Assembly (NCBI GenBank): GCA_902799555.1
Contig: CADCBB010000014.1
Coordinates: 44,660-108,659 of the forward strand
DNA from: an uncultured Bacteroidales bacterium
GTDB lineage: Bacteria > Bacteroidota > Bacteroidia > Bacteroidales > Paludibacteraceae
Direction of reading: 5' to 3'
DNA: 64,000 nucleotides
The notes beneath the pieces are model-generated. The model searched no databases, was not told the DNA's origin, and saw only the letters and a list, made by a program, of their open reading frames with translations. Positions 17,841 through 27,265 of this stretch are shown piece after piece (position 1 is the first letter of the stretch; each line of letters begins with the position of its first letter). Position numbers and translations under genes: made by a program.

Positions 17841-20180
17841 ATGGCAATAATGCTTAACATAGAATGTCTAAGTAGAATCTTAGAGGCGGATTACCCAGAA
17901 ATCATCAAGAACTGGGTATTCCCGCTTGTTGTTGGTTTGCTGTCTCTTAGTATGCCGTTATTAATTAACAATATCCTTCGTATAGATGAGAAATATAAGA
18001 AATACGAAGTGGGGGGAATTGTATTAAGAAATTGCTCTGTTCGTTGGTATAAATGGTCAATCGTTATTACGGTTATTGCAGTAATTCTTTTCCTTGCAAG
18101 AATTCCGCGCGATGTCGAATGGGGTCCTTTCTGGAATGAATTGGTGGATCATTCTGCGGAAATATTCCTCATAGTATCTACAATAAGTTTTCTTGTGAGC
18201 GTGCTATTTTTAACTCGTTTCATATTGAGACGATTAAGAAATACTCATACCTTATATGAATACTACAGCAAATATTTAAGATCATATTTTTCATCTGTTT
18301 CCACATTGGAAGATGTAAATGATGATTCACGAATAGCTAGAAACAATAAACTATCTTTACTATTTGCTATCATAGAGAATGCATTTGAGGAGCAAAATCA
18401 AGATGTGATTAATGATATCATATCTGATTTTAAAGAACTCATAGAGGACTATCGTGAATCTTGGGAGGAATCTCTTGAAGAGCGACATATACATGTGGAA
18501 TATCCACGTACTTTCCGAGAGGAATTAATCAAAATGCATAAAACCATTATGCAAAATAGAGAAGAGAATTCATCGGAGGCTCTTAAGAATTTTATAAAAA
18601 CTATATTCTTTGATGAACCCAGTAAATATGGAGATGTTCCGAAATACGGATTGAGTTTTTCTACAATGCAAACATTGTTCCAAATCCTCATAAACGCAGT
18701 TGACAATAATCAAAAAGATTTTGTAAAACAATATTGGAGGGTTATCTTCAATTATACACATGATATGTTCTACTCGCAAGCCGTGACTAATGAGTATATA
18801 CCACACGGAGTAGTGCAATATGAGTTGATAGAAGAAGACAAACACGAAAAAGAGACAATTGCATGTATGCATTTTATGTTACAGGCTTATCTGTATGAGA
18901 AAAAAGACCTCGACACTCTAAGATATATCCTTGAGTATTATAATAGATTTCAAAGTGTTTTGTGTTTGAATTTCTTATCTATAGATACAGCTATTCAGGC
19001 CTATAAAGCAACAGGCTCACCTGATGAGAATCTAAATTATAGTAAGGATCAATATGCGGATTTAGATAGAAGAAATGCTATACTAGCTAATTATGTAGTA
19101 TTTTTAGCGAACTATTGTTATAATAAAGCGGGTGACGTTCCTGTATGTTCGAATGCGACAGGGCAGATTTCTTATTCGCAATCCAAAGAACTAGAAAATT
19201 CATTTAAAGGAATGTCAAGTCTGCCCAATATGTGCATTAATAGAGTCGAGATTAAGAACGTTATGTCACAAGACGAATATAACGAATTTCTTAACTCACT
19301 CAGAATCCGTCAAGGACTTGAAGAGGAGGATTTTATACAGAAAACACCAATAAAGAATTTTAATAAAGGACAATTGTTTAAATTTATTAAGAGTCACTTA
19401 TCCTTTGAGATTCCTCGTCGTCACTTCGTTTGGAATCCCCTCATGGGCGGTATTGAGATTAAAGGAATAAAGCGTCATGGCGTAGAAGTCGTTGGCTCAT
19501 GGATTATGCCGAGGGAACTAATGATATATGATAATCGTCAGAAAGATTTAGCAGTAGTTGCCTTTTCTGCTGTTCAAAATTATCTTCGCGGTATAGACCA
19601 AGCAGTCTCATCCTTTGTATTCGCTCCGCAAGCGAATCAAACGAAGCGTACAATACAATCTAACGAATTAGGTCAGGTGATACAGGATTCAGAAAACCAT
19701 AAGAGAATAATCTTTTTTTACATAAAAGAAGAAGCCCCAGCTCTTTTGGCAGAAAAGATCAATTACTTGTATGAAAACGGGAGAGACTTTATATCTCCTA
19801 AAGATCGCGACTCATACAAATGCATTAAGTGTATTAGACTAAAAGAGAGTGATCAGACTACTAGAGTGTTAGAAAACCAAATATGGGTTTTGCCGAACAA
19901 TCAGCAACCTGTAGTTAGTTTTATGGATATAAACAATCAGGAAGGGTGGGAGACGATTCAGCAATACATGGATACTCCTACGAACTATTCTGAAGATTGG
20001 TTTAAATCGATGCCGCAATATGTAAAAGTGGCAGACTATCCATGTCGCCCCGAAGAAGATCCTTCCCTTCTACTTTTGTTGAAATGTAAAATAGAAATTA
20101 TCGAGGTGGATAAAATACATGCGCAAATATATATTGTTGAAGAGATAGAAGAAACACATGGAAATCTTGATAATTATTGA
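17841..20180 (+). CDS. Unknown membrane-anchored protein with large cytoplasmic domain
   Basis: 779 residues. Three hydrophobic helices lie near residues 25-46, 71-88 and 107-131; the remaining ~640 residues are charged, mainly helical in composition and likely cytoplasmic. I recognise no catalytic motif. The gene is AT-rich with codon use unlike the adhesins on both sides, which points to horizontal acquisition. It starts a cassette of three genes on one strand (next genes at 20210 and 20580). A two-part plan, membrane anchor plus soluble domain next to small accessory proteins, is common in anti-phage systems, but that role is inferred from form and setting. A start at the next ATG (17850) is equally possible. 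Confidence 0.6.
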   Translation: MAIMLNIECLSRILEADYPEIIKNWVFPLVVGLLSLSMPLLINNILRIDEKYKKYEVGGIVLRNCSVRWYKWSIVITVIAVILFLARIPRDVEWGPFWNELVDHSAEIFLIVSTISFLVSVLFLTRFILRRLRNTHTLYEYYSKYLRSYFSSVSTLEDVNDDSRIARNNKLSLLFAIIENAFEEQNQDVINDIISDFKELIEDYRESWEESLEERHIHVEYPRTFREELIKMHKTIMQNREENSSEALKNFIKTIFFDEPSKYGDVPKYGLSFSTMQTLFQILINAVDNNQKDFVKQYWRVIFNYTHDMFYSQAVTNEYIPHGVVQYELIEEDKHEKETIACMHFMLQAYLYEKKDLDTLRYILEYYNRFQSVLCLNFLSIDTAIQAYKATGSPDENLNYSKDQYADLDRRNAILANYVVFLANYCYNKAGDVPVCSNATGQISYSQSKELENSFKGMSSLPNMCINRVEIKNVMSQDEYNEFLNSLRIRQGLEEEDFIQKTPIKNFNKGQLFKFIKSHLSFEIPRRHFVWNPLMGGIEIKGIKRHGVEVVGSWIMPRELMIYDNRQKDLAVVAFSAVQNYLRGIDQAVSSFVFAPQANQTKRTIQSNELGQVIQDSENHKRIIFFYIKEEAPALLAEKINYLYENGRDFISPKDRDSYKCIKCIRLKESDQTTRVLENQIWVLPNNQQPVVSFMDINNQEGWETIQQYMDTPTNYSEDWFKSMPQYVKVADYPCRPEEDPSLLLLLKCKIEIIEVDKIHAQIYIVEEIEETHGNLDNY

Positions 20181-20209
20181 AAATTAACAAACTTAACAAT
20201 ATAAACATC

Positions 20210-20536
20210 ATGAAAAGATTTTTATTGTCGTATGACATTATTGCAGACAAATGCACCGAACGTGAACTATGGGATGCATTGTATGAAATGAAAGGTTTGA
20301 CAATAGTTGATAAGCCGGTATTATCAACATTGCTTGTGGAGTCTGAGAATGAGTTGATGCATAAAGAAATATGTAAGATGTTTGATAATAAGTTTAGGAA
20401 TAAAATATATTATGCAGTTAGTCGAATAGATGAGAGAATAGATGAAGATGGAGATGTCGTATATTGTTACTGCAAAAAACGAAATCCAGAATCTCAAAAA
20501 CAGATTCAGGAATATTTGAAGGAAAAACAAAGCTAG
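20210..20536 (+). CDS. Small SinR/Cas2-like ferredoxin-fold protein
   Basis: 108 residues starting MKRFLLSYDIIADK. This first strand, a helix, then a strand with TLLVESENELMHKEICKMFDN and IYYAVSRIDERI match the strand/helix order of the small SinR-like proteins related in fold to Cas2 (usual start MxxFLISYDL). Some Cas2-fold proteins are nucleases; whether this one is cannot be told, although Asp9 in the first strand is present. The ATG at 20210 is chosen over an in-frame ATG at 20177 because it begins the conserved strand and does not overlap the previous gene. There are no CRISPR repeats or other cas genes in the window. Confidence 0.5.
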   Translation: MKRFLLSYDIIADKCTERELWDALYEMKGLTIVDKPVLSTLLVESENELMHKEICKMFDNKFRNKIYYAVSRIDERIDEDGDVVYCYCKKRNPESQKQIQEYLKEKQS

Positions 20537-20579
20537 AAGTAGATTTAATTGTATAACGTTAACTAAGTTATAAACTATT

Positions 20580-20978
20580 ATGTTAGTTCTTTTTACAAAC
20601 AAGAAACCTAGTGATTTTCTCGCATCTATCCGTGAAAAGATAAAAGACGGAGATATTACTACATGGAAGTACACTATTCCTAATTCTGGGAAAACGCGTT
20701 TTGACTGGTTAGGTGGGAATAATGGCAATTGGAAGAATTTGACAAAAGACGTATATTTTACGGCAAATATCAATAGCGAAACATTTAGGAGTGATCATAT
20801 AGCCTTCAAATTACATACGGCAGAGGGACATTGTTTAAAAGAAGCAGACTATGCTGTTATGCATAGCGAATTATTCCAGATGCTTTTTGCGCACTTATGT
20901 GAGGATATTAAAGCAAGTTTAGCCTATCCTGCAAAGCAGAAGATGCACAAAGTAGATGTGATAGATTCAACCAAATAA
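20580..20978 (+). CDS. Unknown small protein, third gene of the cassette
   Basis: 132 residues (MLVLFTNKKPSDFLASIREKI...). It contains a GKTRFDWLGGNNGNWKN segment and a C-terminal helix-rich part (DYAVMHSELFQMLFAHLCEDI). GKTR is not a full Walker A motif. No signal peptide or membrane segment. AT-rich like its two neighbours, 43 nt after the SinR-like gene, so probably the same transcript. Not recognised. Confidence 0.55.
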   Translation: MLVLFTNKKPSDFLASIREKIKDGDITTWKYTIPNSGKTRFDWLGGNNGNWKNLTKDVYFTANINSETFRSDHIAFKLHTAEGHCLKEADYAVMHSELFQMLFAHLCEDIKASLAYPAKQKMHKVDVIDSTK

Positions 20979-21026
20979 TATTGAAAACATAATCAATAAC
21001 TAAAAACACCAGTTTCGTCCATTGAC

Positions 21027-21043
21027 GTCGGATTTAATCCGAC
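21027..21043 (+). promoter_or_regulatory. Hairpin after the three-gene cassette
   Basis: GTCGGAT-tta-ATCCGAC followed by AATAAAA. It matches the type of hairpin found twice upstream of the cassette at 17734-17790, so similar structures bracket it. Confidence 0.45.
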
Positions 21044-21060
21044 AATAAAACAGTCCAATC

Positions 21061-21115
21061 CCGACAGTCTCCCGACGGTCAACCGACAGTCAAGGCTAAG
21101 GTGAGGCTAAGGACA
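21061..21115 (+). promoter_or_regulatory. Helically phased 11-bp tandem repeats upstream of adhesin
   Basis: Five consecutive 11-bp units: CCGACAGTCTC, CCGACGGTCAA, CCGACAGTCAA, GGCTAAGGTGA, GGCTAAGGACA. The period equals about one DNA turn, as expected for side-by-side binding by a regulator. The adhesin at 55727 has an 11-bp tandem repeat of different sequence in the same relative place. Confidence 0.5.
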
Positions 21116-21128
21116 GTATAAGAAACAA

Positions 21129-21144
21129 TCGCGCCTACGCGCGA
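21129..21144 (+). promoter_or_regulatory. GC-rich palindrome in the adhesin leader
   Basis: TCGCGC-CTAC-GCGCGA, with 41 nt of A-rich sequence before the ATG. The adhesin at 55727 has GCGCGTACGCGC with 41 nt before its ATG. An A-rich leader probably serves as the ribosome-loading site, as is common in Bacteroidetes. Confidence 0.55.
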
Positions 21145-21185
21145 AGAAAAACGAAATAACAAAAACTAAAAAATATAAAAATATT

Positions 21186-24100
21186 ATGAAAAAACATTTA
21201 TTTATTAAACTTTCATTATTACTATTATTAGTAATATGGAACGCACACGCGTTGGCGGTGACGTACAACCCGTCGGGTGTGGCGCAGCAGACGATGCAGA
21301 GCCAGCAGGTAATGCAGACAGGTGGAGCGTACAACGGAACGGTCTATGAGCCGTTCAGTAACACTACGCCTTCAGAAGCGAGTAATCCAGCTCGCATCAG
21401 TGGACCAAGACGTGAGAAGATTGACAACGGTGATGATGGTGAAGGTGGCGAAGGCGGTGAAGGCTGGATTGATAAACCGGACTACGGTGGTACGGGCCTG
21501 TCGCCTATCGGTGAACCTTGGATCATGGCGCTCTTTGCTTTGGCTTTTGCAGGAGTGATTGCTATCCGTCAATATAAACGTAAAACTGTTAAATCGATGA
21601 ATATGAAAAATTCTACTAATAAGTTTATTGCTACCTTAGCCTTGTTGTGCACCCTTGGTGTAGGACAGATGTGGGCAGCAGAACGTTCTTATGATGGAAC
21701 AGAATATATCTACTGGAAAGTAAAACCAGACGGAGCAACTTGGTGGAACGATAATAGCGCAAAACATTATATCCAATTAAAATTTAATGACGGAGATTGG
21801 AAATGGACAAACTGGCAGGAAGCTAATAATGTTACTGATGGTTGGGCGCGTTGGCTAGTACCTGCTGGTTCTTATTGGGATATTATGCTTAAGACGTCAA
21901 ACGGCAATAAGACTACTGGATCGTCAGCGCTTGATGGGAACACTTCAAATAATATAATATATAATTATGGAGAGAATTACACCATATTTAGTTGGTCTCA
22001 GTCGTACTTCGCGCATGGAGCGTATGTATATTTTGACAACTCAACAGCAGGCTGGGATGACGCATATAAAACTATTATCATTGGTCGTAGCCGTTATTCA
22101 TATATATATCAGCTCAGTAACTTTTCGAATACCAATATATGGTACTATAATACCGCGCTGACTTTTTATGATTTTACAGAATTTGCGTTTATAGGAACAT
22201 CTTCATTGTGGGGTAACGAAGAAAACAAAGACAGCCAAAATCCAGAAGCAAGAAAAGCTTGGGCTACCAATAAAACAGTTGGTATGCCCAAATTAATGGA
22301 TCATAGCAGCCGTTTATATAATCTCTTTATTACCGGAACTGTGTCAGACGGAGTAACCCCATTAACTCATAGTGCGTATTCATCATATACTTCTTTGAAC
22401 TCTACACAGAAGGTATATTCTGTTGCAAGAGTACCTGATGGCACTTATAGTTCCGCTAATGCCAAGGCAAATATTACGATGACTTCGTATGCCTTAACAG
22501 GAGCAACGACTTGTACACAGCAGAACCAAACATTATCTACCTCTGAGTCTTCTCACGAAATCAACGCTTGCCGTACCGCTTCGACCAGTTTTACTGTAGC
22601 AGATGCAGCAGGCTATAATTTCGACGGATGGTACCCTGCTGCAAATAGTGGCGACCAGTTGGAAGATGATGCGACATACACATACCGCCCGACAGAAGCC
22701 ACGAATGTTTATGCGCGTTGGACAGCCAAACAATCTGCTATTACCTTTGACTATCAGACTTCGGCGGCGGGATATAATGATGGAGCAAATGGTATTACTA
22801 ATGTAGGACTTAAAGGTACTTATGATGCGGCAATGACTACTTTGACAGGATCTATGCCGACAGCGAAGAATGGTTATAAGTTCATGGGTTTCTATGATGC
22901 CACAGGTGGCAGTGGTACGAAATACTACAATGCGGATGGTACGAGTGCGCATGTGTGGGACAAAGATACCGAAAGTGGAACAACGCTCTATGCGTACTAT
23001 CAACCTGCCGAGATGTCCTTGGCTTTAGCATCTATTACGATTGGAACGGGCGAAGGTGATTCTGCAACGGTAAGTATCACTCCTGCTGTAGGCTCGCCGG
23101 CATTTAATCAGGTAGGAACTATCATGTTCTGCTATGACGTAAAAATCAAGAACGGTTCTGATTTGGATCCTCAGCCGGTAGGTCGTCAGTTTACCGAAGG
23201 TGGTGTGCTGAAATATCGTTTTGCATCTCCTCGTTATAGTGGAAACTATACGCTGAATGTCAAATTGAGAGCAGGTAGCGATTGCAACGGAGCACAGATC
23301 GATTCGAAAGATATTGACTTCATCGTTTCAGGTGATCATACCGTTACGATTCGCCATAAATGCGGTGATGTGGAGATCCACGAGCCTACTACGGTGACGA
23401 TTCATCCGGGTGAGACGGGAAGTGCAGTAGGTTTTGAAGATGCGGATGTTTTTGGATATCATTTCAGTACATGGACTATTGGCGGCGCAAGTGGTGTAAC
23501 CAGAGAGAGTGGAGCTTTAACAGAAAGAACGATTACCATTAGTGCGATTTATGATGGAACGATAACAGCCACTTATACCAGACGTAATTTGATATATTTC
23601 AAGAACACCTTGGGATGGTCAAATGTTTATATTCATTTCTTGGAAGGTACTTATTGGGATAAAACAGAGGGCGCTGGAAACTATGACAAATCGAATCGTA
23701 ATATTCTCATGTCTAAAATCGGCGAAACAGATGTCTGGTATTTCGATTATTCAGCAGCAAGCATTGTGCCAACAGGCTACGAGGTATTTACCGACAGATC
23801 CTTCCCTGGAGATCATGGTTATGGAAATTTCCATGGAACAAGTTCTAGCGATCCTGCTCGAGTCGTATATCCGCCCGCTTACAATAATCCCGAGACAAAA
23901 AGCGAAGATAGGAAGTATGGTTTCTATTCAAGCGGAGGACATATGTTCGTACCTTTGAGTGATACTGAACAGACTTATATAGAGAAAACAGTTGATGAAA
24001 ATTCGGATAAAATAGCGCATTATTACAATAAAGGATATTGGCGCGACTACGATCCTATTACAGGTAATACAGGATATACTTTGAAGATATATGACCAAAG

Positions 24101-26819
24101 AGATAAAACCGTTGGCACACATAATCGCGAAGAGATTCGTACAAGAGTTATGTCAGATGGTTCAGACGGAATTCTTTTTGAGGGCACTGTTGATTTGGAA
24201 GCAGGTACTACATATGGTGTTAAATTCATTCGAGGCGACGATATGTATTTTACAAATACTTCAGCGACCATGACTGGTATTGAAGACTGGGATGATTTTG
24301 AACATTATGTAGAAAATTACGCAGCAGCAGGAATTACCACAACTGTTGCAGGTGATTATACTTTCCGTATTATTTGTAGTGGTTCCGATGGTAAAATGAA
24401 GATGTCTGTCAAATATCCGGCAGCCACCAATGACTACCGTCTTGTATATCACGATAATGCTACTTGGACACCAAAGAATGGTGCACATGCAGCCGGATGG
24501 ATTCACCCGTCACATGTAATTACCAAAAGCGAAGGTGCTGAAGATATCGTTTCCTTCTTCGTCAAGGCAGATGCAAGCCCAACGCTCAGATTCCAATATC
24601 TAAGCAGTCTTGATCCTATTACGTGGGCTAATTTCGGTGACGCATTTGATGTGCCTGACTCAATTAAGGCTAAAGGTACGGGCGTATATAACTTCCATCT
24701 CAAACAAGAAAATGCAAGTATTCGTGTTGTTAAGATTGAACCATATACTGGAAGTTATTATATCCGTACCGATGTCGCAGGTAGTACAAAATGGTCTGAT
24801 TTCCGTGCTTCTGATCACTTGATGACCTATACGGAATACGCCGACAAGAAGAATGAGTTTACGCACTATTACATGCATTGGTGTCCGAAGAATACAAATG
24901 TGAAGTTCTGTATAGCTAATGACTATAGTTCCTGTATCTCAGATACATTGGCAAAAGCGGATGGCGATGTAATTACAGGTATGTCCGATGGCGGCAAATT
25001 CTCTGAAACCGATAGTGCCAATGTTCGCTTCATGTGGAATATGCATGACAACTCACTTAGTCGTGCTTATTTGGCCGGCGCGCAGACTGATGGATCTTAT
25101 TTCCTTGTATTAAAGGGCGAAAGCAGTTCCACACTGATGACCCCAGAAGGAGAGCCTCTTACCAGCGCCAACAATCGTGGTGTTGAGAACAACTCTATTC
25201 AATTCAAAGATGACCAAGACTGGATTTATGAAGCAGAAGTGAAAGCTGCTCCCGCTGGACGTATCAAATTGTATGCAAAATATAAGGACGTTTACCAATA
25301 TTTCTATGGAGATGCTGACGCTTCCTTCACAGGAACTCATGGTGAAGAGTTGATCGGAGGAAGCGGAGCTGCAGAAGTAATTCGGGCTATCTATGACTTT
25401 AAGACTAACCGTCTGATGGCAGCATGGGTTCCAAGTGGAGATATTGATGCAAACAAAACGATTAAAGCTGATATTATGTTGGTTCGTGAAGGACAAGGCG
25501 GTGGAGGACAAATCAACTTGACCAACTCTGCTACGTTAACGACGTCCACAGACAAACGTATCTATGGTGTTATGCGTTTCAACCGCTGGGATTTGAACAA
25601 CTTATCACGCGAATCAGGACATGCTGCTCTCGATCCGGGAGATCAGAAAACAGCCTACGAGCGGTTCAACTATTTCATCTCATTCCCGTTTGATGTGAAA
25701 GTAGGTGAGATACGTAAGTCTAACTGGAAGATGATCGATGATACAGACTCCATCCTCCATGCTTATCAAGGGTACTTCCTGCAATTGAACTCAGTTCGTA
25801 TGGCTACCGATAAGACTGATGTATGGCCGCAGGCAGAGCAAAGCGAAGTAGAGTTGTATTTCCCTGCCATGAGAGCGATTAGTTCTATTACTATCGCTAA
25901 CGAAACCATACCTGCTTTGGCACTGGATGGACCTTACAAATGTAACAAGGACTTGAGCAGTTTGCATGGCGGAAACCAAGATGCAAACCGTACGAATAAA
26001 GATAGTTATTGGCGTTGTATAGGAACCCCGAGTTTTGCGAACTATGATGCAAACTTCGAGGAATGGACAGATTTCGTCTATGAAGTCGACGATAAGGCAA
26101 TGCCATATTTGTATGAATGGGAGACCACGACAAACAAATTGGTCCCAGTAGCAAGCACCAATTTCCGGTTCTTATCCATGCATGCGTATCTTATCCAGAA
26201 CCCGAATCAGATTATTTGGGCTAATGCCAGCAAGCCAACATACAGCGCAGTTGTAGCACGAACTCGGGATGCAGAAGCAGAACGCGAGTGGAAACTGACG
26301 CTAACTAACAACAACGAGGAATTGCTTGATCAAGCATTTGTTCGTATGAGCGATAATGAGGCTGTGACTGCAAACTTCGATTTCGGTCAAGACTTAGTCA
26401 AGGAGTGGAACGAAGATGCAAACATCTATACCTTCATTGAAAGCGAGCAAGTGGCTGCTAACAGCATGCCGTTCAGTGACCAGACCACTATCGTGCCTGT
26501 GGGCGTAAAGATCGCTGCAGATGGCGAATATACCTTCGCAATGCCCGAAGGAACGAATGGTGTCAGCGTTATCCTTATAGATAATATCGCGGGCACGCGC
26601 ACGAACTTGGCGTTGACGGATTATACCGTTAACCTGGCAGCAGGTCAATACGACGGCCGTTTCTTCTTGGAGATCTCTCCGATTGTACAGAGTCCGACTG
26701 GTATTGAGCAGACTGGCTCTGATCGTAAGGATGGCGTCCGCAAAGTCATGGTTGATGGCATCCTCTACATCGTTAAGGATGGCCGCATCTATGATGCTAC
26801 CGGCAATCGTGTACAATAA
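21186..26819 (+). CDS. Giant secreted repeat adhesin fused to a small tail-anchored protein
   Basis: 1877 residues. Residues 1-137 form a complete small protein: signal peptide (MKKHLFIKLSLLLLLVIWNAHA), SGPRR motif, Gly/Glu-rich linker, then SPIGEPW, a membrane helix (ALFALAFAGVIAI) and RQYKRK. This matches the free-standing gene at 63178. It runs on with no stop into a second signal peptide at Met138/Met140 (KFIATLALLCTLGVGQMWA) that starts the adhesin proper. The adhesin contains modules with a GYxFDGWYP / GYKFMGFYD motif (InlB-type beta-grasp repeats), an IYFKNTLGWSNVYIHF module, and a C-terminal tail (VDGILYIVKDGRIYDATGNR) like type IX cargo. It is a close paralogue of the gene at 55727. 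Translation could also start afresh at 21597 or 21603; an intrinsic terminator follows. Confidence 0.8.
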   Translation: MKKHLFIKLSLLLLLVIWNAHALAVTYNPSGVAQQTMQSQQVMQTGGAYNGTVYEPFSNTTPSEASNPARISGPRREKIDNGDDGEGGEGGEGWIDKPDYGGTGLSPIGEPWIMALFALAFAGVIAIRQYKRKTVKSMNMKNSTNKFIATLALLCTLGVGQMWAAERSYDGTEYIYWKVKPDGATWWNDNSAKHYIQLKFNDGDWKWTNWQEANNVTDGWARWLVPAGSYWDIMLKTSNGNKTTGSSALDGNTSNNIIYNYGENYTIFSWSQSYFAHGAYVYFDNSTAGWDDAYKTIIIGRSRYSYIYQLSNFSNTNIWYYNTALTFYDFTEFAFIGTSSLWGNEENKDSQNPEARKAWATNKTVGMPKLMDHSSRLYNLFITGTVSDGVTPLTHSAYSSYTSLNSTQKVYSVARVPDGTYSSANAKANITMTSYALTGATTCTQQNQTLSTSESSHEINACRTASTSFTVADAAGYNFDGWYPAANSGDQLEDDATYTYRPTEATNVYARWTAKQSAITFDYQTSAAGYNDGANGITNVGLKGTYDAAMTTLTGSMPTAKNGYKFMGFYDATGGSGTKYYNADGTSAHVWDKDTESGTTLYAYYQPAEMSLALASITIGTGEGDSATVSITPAVGSPAFNQVGTIMFCYDVKIKNGSDLDPQPVGRQFTEGGVLKYRFASPRYSGNYTLNVKLRAGSDCNGAQIDSKDIDFIVSGDHTVTIRHKCGDVEIHEPTTVTIHPGETGSAVGFEDADVFGYHFSTWTIGGASGVTRESGALTERTITISAIYDGTITATYTRRNLIYFKNTLGWSNVYIHFLEGTYWDKTEGAGNYDKSNRNILMSKIGETDVWYFDYSAASIVPTGYEVFTDRSFPGDHGYGNFHGTSSSDPARVVYPPAYNNPETKSEDRKYGFYSSGGHMFVPLSDTEQTYIEKTVDENSDKIAHYYNKGYWRDYDPITGNTGYTLKIYDQRDKTVGTHNREEIRTRVMSDGSDGILFEGTVDLEAGTTYGVKFIRGDDMYFTNTSATMTGIEDWDDFEHYVENYAAAGITTTVAGDYTFRIICSGSDGKMKMSVKYPAATNDYRLVYHDNATWTPKNGAHAAGWIHPSHVITKSEGAEDIVSFFVKADASPTLRFQYLSSLDPITWANFGDAFDVPDSIKAKGTGVYNFHLKQENASIRVVKIEPYTGSYYIRTDVAGSTKWSDFRASDHLMTYTEYADKKNEFTHYYMHWCPKNTNVKFCIANDYSSCISDTLAKADGDVITGMSDGGKFSETDSANVRFMWNMHDNSLSRAYLAGAQTDGSYFLVLKGESSSTLMTPEGEPLTSANNRGVENNSIQFKDDQDWIYEAEVKAAPAGRIKLYAKYKDVYQYFYGDADASFTGTHGEELIGGSGAAEVIRAIYDFKTNRLMAAWVPSGDIDANKTIKADIMLVREGQGGGGQINLTNSATLTTSTDKRIYGVMRFNRWDLNNLSRESGHAALDPGDQKTAYERFNYFISFPFDVKVGEIRKSNWKMIDDTDSILHAYQGYFLQLNSVRMATDKTDVWPQAEQSEVELYFPAMRAISSITIANETIPALALDGPYKCNKDLSSLHGGNQDANRTNKDSYWRCIGTPSFANYDANFEEWTDFVYEVDDKAMPYLYEWETTTNKLVPVASTNFRFLSMHAYLIQNPNQIIWANASKPTYSAVVARTRDAEAEREWKLTLTNNNEELLDQAFVRMSDNEAVTANFDFGQDLVKEWNEDANIYTFIESEQVAANSMPFSDQTTIVPVGVKIAADGEYTFAMPEGTNGVSVILIDNIAGTRTNLALTDYTVNLAAGQYDGRFFLEISPIVQSPTGIEQTGSDRKDGVRKVMVDGILYIVKDGRIYDATGNRVQ

Positions 26820-26837
26820 CGGTTAAACGTTTCTCGT

Positions 26838-26873
26838 AAAATAGCCTGCAGGTTTCGACTTGCGGGCTATTTT
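26838..26873 (+). terminator. Intrinsic terminator, copy 1 of a repeated sequence
   Basis: AAAATAGCC(TGCA)...(TGCG)GGCTATTTT. A near-identical terminator (GCCTGCAGGTTTxGACTTGC core) occurs at 30371, so two copies bracket the toxin-antitoxin island. Confidence 0.85.
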
Positions 26874-26884
26874 GTGATTATTCG

Positions 26885-26962
26885 GTGTTGCCGTTATTGT
26901 TCCTGTCTCTGGCTTTTTGTGGTGTCATATATCTCCGCCGCAGAAAGGCATTAAGCCGTTAA
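26885..26962 (+). pseudogene. 3' remnant of a small tail-anchored protein gene
   Basis: The reading frame gives VLPLLFLSLAFCGVIYLRRRKALSR then stop. This matches the last 25 residues of the intact gene at 63178 (VLPLLLMAMAFAGVIYFRKRKAHA). The rest of the gene is missing. The remnant ends inside the 18-nt repeat that recurs twice downstream. Confidence 0.75.
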
Positions 26963-26968
26963 AGGGTT
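26951..26968 (+). repeat. 18-nt direct repeat, copy 1
   Basis: TTAAGCCGTTAAAGGGTT, identical at 27582 and 29774. Here it includes the last codons of the tail-anchor remnant. Confidence 0.85.
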
Positions 26969-27074
26969 AAACGGTGAGCGAATCACGCTTCGAGGATTTT
27001 CTTCGGAGCGTGGTTTGTTTTGTCAGTCCAAAATGGCCGAAAATGATTCAAAAAATGATTTTTGGGCAAAAATA

Positions 27075-27106
27075 TTTGCACATTTGAAAAAAAAGCAGTA
27101 CTTTTG
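27075..27106 (+). promoter_or_regulatory. Bacteroidetes-type promoter for the ParE-like pair
   Basis: TTTG at 27075 and TACTTTTG at 27099; leader of about 25 nt. Confidence 0.7.
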
Positions 27107-27133
27107 CGCCGCAAAAGTTTAAGAAAGATTATT

Positions 27134-27265
27134 ATGAAAACGAATCCAGAAATAATTGAGTCTCCGATTCTAGACGCGTCTCGCGCCGGAGGAAGCCAAG
27201 AGTATCTGACTGCTGATGAGTTAATGCAGCGTCTCGAACCGCATATCCGTTCCTTGTTCAGATGA
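27134..27265 (+). CDS. Very small antitoxin of a ParE/RelE-like pair
   Basis: 43 residues (MKTNPEIIESPILDASRAGG...). The ATG at 27134 is taken because the promoter core ends at 27106; a longer upstream frame would start inside the promoter. The stop codon overlaps the next gene's start (ATGA), giving translational coupling. Such short partners are common for ParE/RelE toxins, but nothing in the sequence proves binding. The C-terminal LTADELMQRLEPHIRSLF is a likely amphipathic helix. Confidence 0.55.
   Translation: MKTNPEIIESPILDASRAGGSQEYLTADELMQRLEPHIRSLFR

Noticed and set aside
20210-20536. CRISPR adaptation gene (cas2)
   Set aside because: No CRISPR array, cas1 or other cas gene in the window; the protein is closer in look to stand-alone SinR-type proteins.
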